Assembly: GCF_918797505.1 (NCBI RefSeq)
Contig: NC_092800.1
Coordinates: 30,432,263-30,496,262, forward strand
Length of the DNA: 64,000 nucleotides
Origin: Bemisia tabaci
Taxonomy: Eukaryota; Arthropoda; Insecta; Hemiptera; Aleyrodidae
Direction of reading: 5' to 3'
Part shown: piece by piece, positions 55,074-64,000 of the stretch
Position numbering within the stretch: position 1 is the stretch's first letter
Layout of the letters: every line of letters begins with the position of its first letter
Notes under the pieces: model-generated
Told to the model about the DNA's origin: nothing
The model's input: the letters and a program-made list of their open reading frames with translations, nothing else
Database searches by the model: none
Translations under genes and position numbers: made by a program

Positions 55074-55150
55074 TCACCTAGATTTTGGATAGGTGCAGTC
55101 TTGCCTAGTTCTGCGAGGAATAGGGTGATACCTACCTAAAATCTAGGTGA
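55074..55150 (+). repeat. Hairpin-forming inverted repeat downstream of the KLF gene
   Basis: TCACCTAGATTTT at 55074-55086 and AAAATCTAGGTGA at 55138-55150 are exact complements with a 51-base loop that itself contains GGATAGGT and ACCTACC. It could be a UTR structure or a small repeat relic. Confidence 0.6.
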
Positions 55151-58100
55151 TACTATTTGACATATCTCCTCAGGCATGAGTGGCAAGCCGTGTTTCCATG
55201 TAGTAAAAAAGATAGGAATTAGCACGAAAAAAATTCATGAAAAATATTGAAACTGTTATCTTTAGCAAATTTAAAAAGGTTTTGATGGAGTTTTGCACCG
55301 TTTTTGGTCATGTTGGACTGGAAATTTGGTTCAATTTGACGTTTCTTGGATCCTTTCCCTGAACATTGGGACTTACTTGATGAATAATATCACCTGCAAA
55401 GCTTAACACATCGTCACCTCTTGTATTAACTCTATAGGTCTTGCCATCAATGAGAACAGAATAGACCATTGAAGTAGGTTATAATTTGAACACTACAATT
55501 ATTATGTTGATGCGAAGAGACTTGAGGAGCACGTTTCTTTGTTCACAATGTTGATATCTGTAAGTTATTTTAAGGGAAAACATGCAACGCCATTGCAGAA
55601 AAATGTGCTCGGTAAGATTATTTTCCAGGAGATATAGGTGAAAAGTCCATTGATCTAAACTTAATGCGTCAATAATGCCATGTCACAGAAAATGAGTTAG
55701 AATTTGGCAGAAGGATATAATTCCTAAACCCAGTATTTTCCTCATATTTTTTTTTTCGAAATTATGAAAATTTATCATTTTAAAAAGAACTCTTAAATGG
55801 TAGGATTTGTGAACAATTAAGTTCTCAAAAAACTATCTTTATGCAACTGTATTTTAACGAAGAAAAATAGCGCATAGTGCATTAATTCTTAACCTGTTTC
55901 GAGTGGTTCATTTGATAGTTATTTTTGAGAATAAAGTGGCAAAGGAAAAAAAGACAATCCAAATTCTGACCATCTTGCATTTACAATATATGTATGATTC
56001 TAAAGTACATGAAAATTACCCTTTAAGGACCGTAGAAACCAGTACGGCATTAAGTAAAGTTAATTTTATACTCATATTTTCTGCAGTGGTCAATCCATCA
56101 TTTCATAAATCATTGAGGCAACCGACTTCTCAACTGCAAACTGCCTCGCGGCCACCAATGGGATTTTATAATGAAGGCATTGTATGTATGGTCATTTGCC
56201 CGTTTTGTCGAGTATTTTGTGGCACCTTGAGGCGGCTGTCTAATTCCATTAAGGTTGTTACCTATTGAATACTCCAAGGAGTGAGGATATTTGAATTGTT
56301 TTCAGAATATATTGTCATGAAGGGCACACGAATTAAATTACCTTGGATGTGTGACAAGACCAGCCTGAAGACAGAAGCGCATCCGGAATGGCCGTTAGAA
56401 TGAAGAGGTGTGATGGTACTAGAATCATAGGATACGTCCTGTCAAGTTGTAGATCGGCGTGTCATTTCACGGTACACAGATAATGTGTCAAAGCATTGTT
56501 CTCGCTGCTGAATGACCATGTACCGTCCTTTAATTGTTTGTTGTTGTATGTAGCATGTCTCTTTTCGGATTCACAGCATGTAAAATGATACTGTCACTGA
56601 AAAAATGACCTCTCATAGTTTTAGAATATTTCATTCCCTCCCTCTCTTATCATAAGATAAAATATTCAAGATTCAAAATAAAAACATCTATCATAAAAAA
56701 GTTACTTGTATCGTGAGAATAACCCTGAACGTCAAAGTAGAACTCCATTGAAAGTTTTTATTCAGATGGACGATTTTTAATTGGTTATTTCTTCAAAACC
56801 TGCTGACATGTAAGGATTTTAAATCAACTTTCAATGATCAACCACGCTTTTTCGAAAATAATTGTACAGGCAAACTTTACAATTTCACGAGTCACTTCTT
56901 GAATTCAACATGTTTGACTTCTGTGTCATTTATTATTACATTCTGATTCCTTGAAATATTTTATTATTAGACTGAATTCACAAAGATTTTCAATTTTTCT
57001 CCTCCGATAACACTATCGGAATGTGACGCCTTAAAAATTTAAAGTGTTTTTGACAGGCGAAATTGTAAATTTCAATGTGGAAGTTTAAAAATCATTCTTA
57101 TAATTTGATTATTTGTCTAAATGTCAACGCCAATGTTACAAGAAGCAACCATATGATGCAACATTTTAATGTTGTCTCTGTTTTTACTACAAGCTGTTCA
57201 GCGTTTTCCAAAAAAAACAGTTAGCTTGATCATTTGAATTTTAGATTTAACTAAAGCTTTTACTTGGATTCAAAACGATTTAAAATTAAGCAGGAAAAAC
57301 ATTTCAACATAGGGTGCATGATAGAATTATCAGTTCTAGACTAATGAGAACTTTTAAATTTAAGATTTCCTCGAGAGATCAGATTGGAAATTCCTGTTAA
57401 TATTTACAGAACCATGACCTCTTTTAATAAAATAGTCATTTTAATGATGTGACTAAAGAAAAAATCTTGTAAGTGTATCCTTTTCATCAAAACATTCATT
57501 GATGTTTTATGTACATGTATAGTAGAGAGCATTTTTGGATAGTTCTTAAATTTTAGATTATTTGGAAACAAAATATTAGAAACCAGCCAAATCAAATTTT
57601 TCAGTGTGACAAAATTTGTTCACATCAAAATAGCGCATGAATAAGTTCCTACAACAGATAACTTGAGAGTAAATATTTAGGGGAAACAAAAAAAAATCTG
57701 CAATTTTTTTATGAATTTCTTTTAGTTACGTATGTTTCCTGAAATGTTTTCAGCATACTGAAAAAAGTTGTCTACAAACTTGAAGGTCTTCATGAAAAGT
57801 TGTTCATAAAAGTAAAAAATTTACAAAGTGAATAATACACAACATCAGAGGTGAGATTTAATTAAACAAAATAAATTTCTATCATCTAGGTGACTTCTGG
57901 AAATGTAATGTCTTTGAATAAGTTGCTCTTAATCTATGGTATAGAAGAATAAGTCAAACGAATACAGATCCTTTGAAGTCTTTCTAGTCACTGAGATGGT
58001 TTACTGACATTAATATGGAGTTATACTATGACTCCACTGGTGGACGTAAACGACCTCAAATGTAACAACGTCCTAAAAATCAAACTATTATGACCAAAGC

Positions 58101-59280
58101 AAGAAATTTTTATTTTACCAAAATACTGTAAATAAAATATACGTGTACAGTTCTTTTTTAGATTATATGATGATTTTGCAATTATTATCCTCTGTATTTT
58201 TCTTTTCTGTGATGAATCAAAGTTCTTAAAATCGTATTTTTTTAAAACTAGAGAATAACTTTCTCTGAAAAATTGAATTTCGCGAAAAAATTGTTGCGAA
58301 TGGAAAAGAACCTGACGTCATTTTCGATTTCAGCAGCAAAATTCAAATATGAGCAGACCCACTAGACACCCCAAAAAATTGTTTCTTCCTATCTTGGAAC
58401 GCAAAGTAATCAGCAGGACGATATTCAATCTTTATCGAATGACCTCGATCGATTAATTCCTATCTTAGCAGTGCCACTCTGATTGATACCACTTTACGAT
58501 AAATCAATTACGATAGTCGATAATGATTCAAAAATTTTGTAGGTTTACTCTGCATTGTTTAGCTGGATGAATTTTGCTGAAAAAGAGAGCAAGAGCTAAA
58601 AATTACCCTCTTCTCCTAAACCTAACTAGGTTAATAAGTTTGCCAAACCAGTTGCCCGAAATTTTGTTCATCGGTCATCGTTAGCGCATCTGAGCATCGA
58701 ATTCCAAATTTATATAACTTTTACAAGGAGGAAAGGTATCAGTGTCCAAAATACAATGTCGTGGTCAAAAGCGCACCCCCTCCCCTCCGCTCCGACCGGT
58801 AAATTTTCCCTAGAAACGTCATTTCTCATGATTTTCAATGATTTTAAGTTCTGAACTCGCTTTTTCCCCTGAGAATTTTCTCAACGTAGTGCCCTCTCCT
58901 CGTTGAAAAATGTCTGAATATACGCCACTGCTAAAATGTGTACATTACATTGTCCCCGGGTAAGAATCACCTGTTCTTATCAAAATTGTTAGTTCATCAT
59001 TTCCAAGGCGAAGGAACATAACTCCATTCCAAGGTTGCAAAGTTGACAGGGTTGACTCAAGTAATTCAATTTTTTACAAAAAGGTACTTGTGAAAATTTC
59101 TTCCAAAGTTTTTCTGATTTTCACATGAGTTCTAAGGGAAATTCACTGAACTTTCCAGTCAGAAATGCCTAGAATTCTCCTTGTCAAAATTCAGTTTGCG
59201 AAGGGAAATTTGACAACATTGAAATATAGTTACATTCTTTCGTGAGAGTAACGACGAATTATGACCGTGTTTTCCCAAGC
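55151..59280. other. Intergenic DNA, no gene recognised
   Basis: About 4.1 kb of AT-rich DNA. Open frames (largest 121 codons at 55903-56268) show no family resemblance. I found no delimited repeat apart from the 55074-55150 inverted repeat next to it. The KLF polyadenylation site must lie here or just before, but I could not choose one. Confidence 0.5.
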
Positions 59281-59288
59281 TGCTGATA

Positions 59289-59470
59289 CACTGAAAAAAA
59301 ATTTACCGGATGTACACACATACCGTCCGTTCCGGGCTCAGAGGCTGGAGCCGTAGCTTCGATTGCTCCGGGTGCTACGCCCGGAACTTTCGGCCTCTGA
59401 GCCCGGAACGCGGACGGTAAGCCTACATAGCCCGTAAGTACGGCTTCCACATCCGAAGTTTTTTTCAGTG
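59289..59470. mobile_element. CACTG-type MITE with CCGTCCGTTCCGGGCTCA core, copy 3
   Basis: 182 bp flanked by TA (59287-59288 and 59471-59472). Ends CACTGAAAAAAAAT and TTTTTTTCAGTG. CCGTCCGTTCCGGGCTCAGA pairs with TCTGAGCCCGGAACGCGGACGG, the latter at 59396-59417. It also has GCCCGTAAGTACGGCTTCCAC, shared in inverse with 33776-33967. Confidence 0.9.
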
Positions 59471-59529
59471 TATGACCAAGTAGTGCGAATCCAATTTTTT
59501 AATGTGGCAACTCCGATCAAAACTGGACA

Positions 59530-60080
59530 GGAATTTTTCGCGCGACAGAAGGCGGACAGGGGCCCGCGGGAACCGGCGGAGGGGACATGAGGTTAGGTTA
59601 GGAAGGCGCTGCGCGAGTGGCCATTTATTAACACGTTATCTGTTGTCAGTAGCTCATTGGCGAGCATATCCTTGGTTATCCAGGTAGGCAGTTATTTATT
59701 GCCCGGGTGCTCCGAGCATTCGATCCCCGGACTAAACTCCAAAGGGCATGTCACACTCACACACTCCAGAGCCGCGAGTCGTCACACGTTTCCACGTTCC
59801 GTGTGAAATACGTTTCCTTGTGAGTGTGAACTCCCCCCCCCCTCCCCCATCTCTCACCCGGGACAGGGTTCCAATACTTCGCTGAGCGAAAAACGGCGGA
59901 TGCACGAAGGATTGCGTTGTAGTTGAGTGGTTTTAGCTCGGAGGTGGGGTGTAACGCCTGCGCTTCGCCTGGCGATTTCGATTTCGTTGTCGACAATCTA
60001 AATATCAGGCTCGAGTGTCTCCCGGCTGCTGAGGTGGACACCGGACAGTCTTATTTTCAAATGCAAAAATGTGACTTCCG
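59530..60080. other. GC-richer block without a recognised gene
   Basis: GC-rich sequence with a C-run at 59826-59845. Open frames at 59502-59687, 59757-60041 and 59923-60114 have no recognisable product. Could be a regulatory or CpG-rich region of a neighbouring gene. Confidence 0.35.
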
Positions 60081-60339
60081 GTACTCTGCTGCGCTAAGGA
60101 AAAGCATCGTATGAGCCTTCAGACGTTGCCAAATTTCCTTTGACTAATCACGAATTTTCGGGAAATTTTACGAATATTTTCCGTTCAGTTTCATGGAGAT
60201 TTTTGTTCCTAACTTTAACTTGAGTTCCGAAAATTTCAAGGGAATATATTCGGAACTTTCTTCAAAAATTCATTTTTTCGAAAGGAAATTTGGCAACTCT
60301 AAATGTTCATACGGCGTTCTTCCTTAGCACGGCGGTACT
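60081..60339. repeat. Foldback of the CCGTGCTAAGGAA family
   Basis: Left GTACTCTGCTGCGCTAAGGAA, GTATGAGCC, GTTGCCAAATTTCCTTTG pairs with right GAAAGGAAATTTGGCAAC, GTTCATACGGC, TTCCTTAGCACGGCGGTAC. Same family as 28108-28357; here both arms are complete. Confidence 0.85.
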
Positions 60340-60518
60340 GGACCGAGGGATCCGCTACGCGGTAGGAACGTGCTTACTTGAGGGTCGTGTACTTCTGGTC
60401 TTGATAATTATTCGGATGCGCAAATTGATAGTGAATTCTGTGTGGACAGAGTTCACTATTTGAATTTCAGGCACCGTTCGTTTGAGTCAGCGTGCCTAAT
60501 TTTCAAGAGACTTACGCA

Positions 60519-60677
60519 CAGTGGCGATTCTTGAAAGTTGGCAACACTGTTTTTCCTCCATTTAAAGTTATGTACAAAAATCGACTCAGAGTGAGGAAGT
60601 TTGTCCTACTTAAAATCGATATTTTTCATGGATTTGAATTGAGGAAAAACAGTTGCCAATTTGCGAAATTGCCACTG
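60519..60677. mobile_element. hAT-like MITE with CAGTGGCGATT ends
   Basis: 159 bp. Left CAGTGGCGATTCTTGAAAGT and GGCAACACTGTTTTTCC pair with right GGAAAAACAGTTGCC and TTGCGAAATTGCCACTG. Flanking 8-mers are CTTACGCA (60511-60518) and CCTACGCA (60678-60685). The family is distinct from the CAGTGGCGTGGCG elements beyond the first eight bases. Confidence 0.88.
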
Positions 60678-60685
60678 CCTACGCA

Positions 60686-61562
60686 GTATCTTGAATGTCA
60701 TAAAAAGTTGAAGTTATAAAAGTGATAATAAAGCATGAACTTCTGCAAGAGTCAATGCCTTGGTCGTGATAGATGTCAAGACTGCAAAGAGTTTTTAGTT
60801 GAGCGTGTGATTATGTATCGCATTCATCTAGTGAAGTTAGAAAATTGACGAGAACGCCAAGGAAGCAATGTTTCTTCTAAAAATGTTAGACAAGGGATGC
60901 ATCTTTTTATCACACATTGATAGGTAAGTAGAAAAATACGTTTCTCGGTTAATGTAAAGTTACTCATGAGCTCATGAAAAGAAATTAACAGACCAGTGCA
61001 AATTTGTGTGCATCACTGGATGGTAATTTAGAGGTGGAATGACGTGCAGTGACGCCATTATGGAATACATCATTTTTAATCACGTCAATCACCTCGTTTT
61101 CCAATAGACGATTTAAGGTTAATATTGATGTACTGAACGATAGGAAAAAAACACCTCTTCCAGATTAAATTTTGCACTTTGCCAAAATATTTATGTAACG
61201 CCTGATATACTTTAATACCAATTTTTTAACTTTTTTGCAACTAAATCTTAAAATTTTACATGTATCTCCTATAACTTTGACGTGAATAGCCATGACTGAT
61301 GATCGTCTCATTAACAAAGTAAATTCGTCTAACTAACTTAGGAACATTGGGTAATGTTTTATTTCTCGACGCTCTGTAGCAGTTTTCTCCAATTCTTGAT
61401 CTCGTTGTGTCGGGATGTAAACCAATACTCCAACTGTGGATCTTTCGACCTCTATCACTATTTTTTTCCAAAATCATTATTGGCCTACTGTACCATGTGG
61501 CCCACTGTTCTTTCTTTTTCCCCACCAACTAGACTAAATAAAACCGAAAAGCGCTGCTCTCA
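60686..61562. other. No gene recognised
   Basis: AT-rich sequence. The open frames at 61256-61528 and 61354-61632 have no recognisable product. Confidence 0.5.
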
Positions 61563-61839
61563 AAAGTTCGCCTCAACCTTGAGCAACTATTTTAACTCTC
61601 CGGAGATCAAATTGCATATCCAACGAAATTGAAGGAACTTTGTGTGAATGCGATGAACGCGTACTCAGTAGAAATATCAAAAAGGGAAGTTGCCGTTGCC
61701 GAAAGTTCGCCTTGATATTGAGCAACTATCTTAACTCTCCGAGAATCAAATTGCATATCCAACGAAATTGAAGGAACTTTGTGTGAATGCAATGAACGTG
61801 TATCATTAGATTTCTTAAAAAGGGAGAGTGCCAATCTCG
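61563..61839. repeat. Tandem duplication of a ~139-bp unit
   Basis: Unit 1 (61563-61701) and unit 2 (61702-61839) share AAAGTTCGCCTYRA, TTGAGCAACTAT, TAACTCTCCG, AGATCAAATTGCATATCC or its variant, and GAAATTGAAGGAACTTTGTG. A third AAAGTTCACC begins at 61840 but then diverges. The minus-strand frame at 61607-61903 simply translates it. Confidence 0.9.
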
Positions 61840-61854
61840 AAAGTTCACCTACTG

Positions 61855-62300
61855 TATTTTTTGACGAGAAACTTAAATTTTTAGTCACATGTTCAAAATT
61901 CAAAGATTTAAGATGACGGGCGTACCCGAATATACTATATTGGCTCCTGTTTGATCGATTTTTGTCAGACTCGGTAAGAGGGAGTTTTTTTTTTAAGAGT
62001 AACTAGAATTTTTAGTCAAACTTTTGAAATTCCAAAATCCAGAATGGCTATGCTCATCGAAAAAAGTAAACTAAGATTTAGATAAGTATTTTCATGAATG
62101 CTTGGTAAATTCAGGGATGCTAGGACGTTACTGAAAATAAGCCGTTGTTTTTCCTAGCCTTGCGTTAAAGTCTCCTGAAATTTATTGGAATGAGCGAGGT
62201 TTCTAACGCTCCTGTTGGATCGATTTTTGTGAAAATTGGTAGTGCGAGGTACTTTTAGCGAGGGACTTGAATATTTAGTCACATTTTCAAAATTCGAACA
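61855..62300. repeat. Degenerate direct repeats
   Basis: TTTTTAGTCACATGTTCAAAATTC (about 61877), a variant at 62016 and ATTTAGTCACATTTTCAAAATTC (about 62274) recur, as does CTCCTGTTKGATCGATTTTTGT at 61946 and 62209. Spacing is irregular. Probably an old, decayed tandem array related to the block before it. Confidence 0.6.
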
Positions 62301-63180
62301 TCAAAGACGACAGATGTGACCTATAAGATGCTATATCCTTGGTGCCTCTGAAAATTTTCACCTTGTAATTGAGGTATGCATTCTTTCTCGGTTCATTTTG
62401 AAAATCAATTCATGCACCTTAAAAGCTCATTTATGACCTCATATACTGATTCATTCAATCATGTTCTGTCATATGATTAAGTATTATTCTGAGATCTGAC
62501 TTTTTAAGTCTTAATGGCTATTGCAAGCAAATTCAGACTTTTGATGACAACTTTAGTAGGTCATCTTCATTTTTGATCCTACTGGCTAATAACACAACAA
62601 TCTTCAAATTAAATGAAGATTTTATTGAATTTAAAAATGTCTTCATATATGTTTCGACTCAAATTGAAATCAAAATGGTAATCTATGTTGTTGACGTATG
62701 ATGTGACAAACCGCCAACAAATCTCAACCTAAAACTAGATAAATTTTAAATAACTTTATATACAGGATTAGATAAGATAATTAAATAATCTATAATTGAA
62801 ATATGAGTCCAATAGCTTGATTTTAGCTTACACGTCTTAGAACTAATGTTTGAGCTAAGTATTGACCCGCGACACTTGCAAACACGGAGCTTTGATTTAT
62901 TCCCGAATGAACGCGGTTTAATTTATAACAACGGCTGCGGCACAAATGACTTAATTCATAGATCATAGACTGTTGCAATGCAACGGCACCCATGAGCAGG
63001 GGCCGCACTCGCATGCTCTCCGATTGCAGATCGAAGCGACCGATAAAAAAAAGGTAATCTGGTAACTTTCAAAAGCCGATCGGCCTGCATCCCGCGAACA
63101 GAACTCAGTTCGCGAGTGGGACGGATTCAACTTGGGGCAGCCGATAAGCGACCAGATCTATCAGCCGGGATTTTCATCCA
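62301..63180. other. No gene recognised
   Basis: AT-rich until about 62820, then more GC. No coding region or delimited repeat is supported. Confidence 0.5.
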
Positions 63181-63545
63181 CCTCATAACTTGAGCCCTCG
63201 ATCGTGTAAAAGCGCACGTTGTCCAGGGCTCAAGTCGAGCCGTAGATGGTATCCTTCGACGTCCAGTGTGATTAAGCGGTCGTTTGGTTCTCTCCCGCGA
63301 TAAGATACGAGCTGCTCGGATTCAATTAGAGAGAGAAAGGGGGTGGAAAACAATAAGGGGCGCCCCAGGGTAGGATACCGCATTGTGGGGCCCCCTTTTG
63401 CCCCCCCGCTCCCCCACCGCGCGGTCTCGCGACAAGGCAACGGGACGCGGTCACGACATGACGGCGTCCATCGGCGAAAAGGGCCCACAACCCATTTTAG
63501 GGGGAAACGACGTATGGACACTTAGGTGTTGCCGAATTTCAGCCG
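63181..63545. other. GC-rich block with an exact hairpin
   Basis: ACTTGAGCCCT at 63188-63198 and AGGGCTCAAGT at 63225-63235 are exact complements around a 26-base loop. GC-rich sequence follows to about 63500, with a fragment of the CCGTGCTAAGGAA family (ACGACGTATGGACAC, GTTGCCGAATTTC) at 63508-63541. A 112-codon minus-strand frame covers it but is not convincing as an exon. Confidence 0.5.
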
Positions 63546-64000
63546 TTAAAATGACGATTTTGCTTGGGTTTTACCTATGTGTTTTTCCACATTTTTGACA
63601 GAATACAATTCTATATTTATTTTTAAAAATCCTAAAAATTTATCGGTATAATATTCGTAAAGTTTTTTGAAAATAAATGCAAAACGTTTTACAGGTAGAA
63701 ACCAAGTATTTTGAAAAATGAGGGGTGTGATTTTTACTTGCGTGGATGGATACTTAATTAGTAATACTACGTGGTTGATTCCTCACTTTGCATTTAAGTA
63801 GGCTATTTTTTCCACCAAAAGAGACGAACTAAAGTATTAAACATTTTTTTTTAAAAAAAATGATAATTCCTGTAGCTAATTCGAGCCCCTTTGTCAGAAA
63901 TAAACGAACAAAGCTCTTTCTTAAAAAAAGAGAAAAAAATAGTATTTTAATGGAGGCAAACAACGAGAAAAATTGTTCAAAATGTCTACATCCAGCATGA
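63546..64000. other. AT-rich window end, nothing recognised
   Basis: No coding frame, RNA gene or delimited repeat seen. Confidence 0.5.

Noticed and set aside
63183..63521. 112-codon minus-strand frame ending in LDVEGYHLRLDLSPGQRALL
   Set aside because: The end faintly resembles a metalloprotease prodomain, but the rest is GC-rich low-information sequence overlapping a repeat fragment, with no convincing splice partner.
1..64000. tRNA or rRNA genes
   Set aside because: I looked for tRNA A/B-box patterns and rRNA-like stretches by eye and found none convincing; a dedicated covariance search would be decisive.

Overview
The window is eukaryotic nuclear DNA, almost certainly from an insect. 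The genes are split by GT-AG introns, the base composition is AT-rich, and short non-autonomous transposons and foldback repeats are very dense. The mix of repeats, especially a dispersed family whose arms contain GCCGTGCTAAGGAA and GTATGAAC, made me think of a hemipteran such as a whitefly. That is an impression, not something proved here.

Three protein genes can be supported. (1) Bases 198-3607, minus strand: three internal exons of a CTDSPL2-type small CTD phosphatase, cut off by the left window edge. (2) Bases 11483-17820, minus strand: a complete six-exon mitochondrial methionine aminopeptidase (METAP1D). It reconstructs to 327 residues with every metal ligand present and all exon phases matching. 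(3) Bases 35084-54693, plus strand: a Krüppel-like factor of the KLF1/2/4/5 (insect dar1) type. A tiny first coding exon of six codons is followed by an 18.6 kb intron and one large exon that holds the regulatory region and three C2H2 fingers. A CpG-rich block at about 34160-34640 precedes its first exon.

The rest is repeat-rich, and many elements can be delimited by terminal inverted repeats (TIRs) and target-site duplications (TSDs). They include hAT-like MITEs with 8-bp TSDs (22105, 24842, 25872, 60519), TA-flanked MITEs (28787, 36141, 45126, 59289), a TTAA-flanked MITE nested in another element (49749), many long foldbacks, a roughly 1.3 kb element with inverted arrays of a 33-bp palindromic repeat (37106-38421), a degraded tail of a non-LTR retrotransposon (22468-22777), and a dispersed ~72-bp repeat, two units of which form a 112-bp near-perfect palindrome at 51625-51736. 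Bases 1-18800 are gene-bearing and only moderately repetitive. Bases 19000-34000 and the KLF intron are packed with repeats. Bases 55200-64000 hold no gene I can recognise.

The three genes are not functionally linked: a phosphatase, an organellar N-terminal processing enzyme and a transcription factor. CTDSPL2 and METAP1D lie in tandem on the minus strand; the KLF gene is divergent from METAP1D across about 17 kb of repeats. I found no new multi-gene system. The most unusual things are structural: the palindromic repeat arrays, the nested insertions, and a recurring junction between two repeat families.
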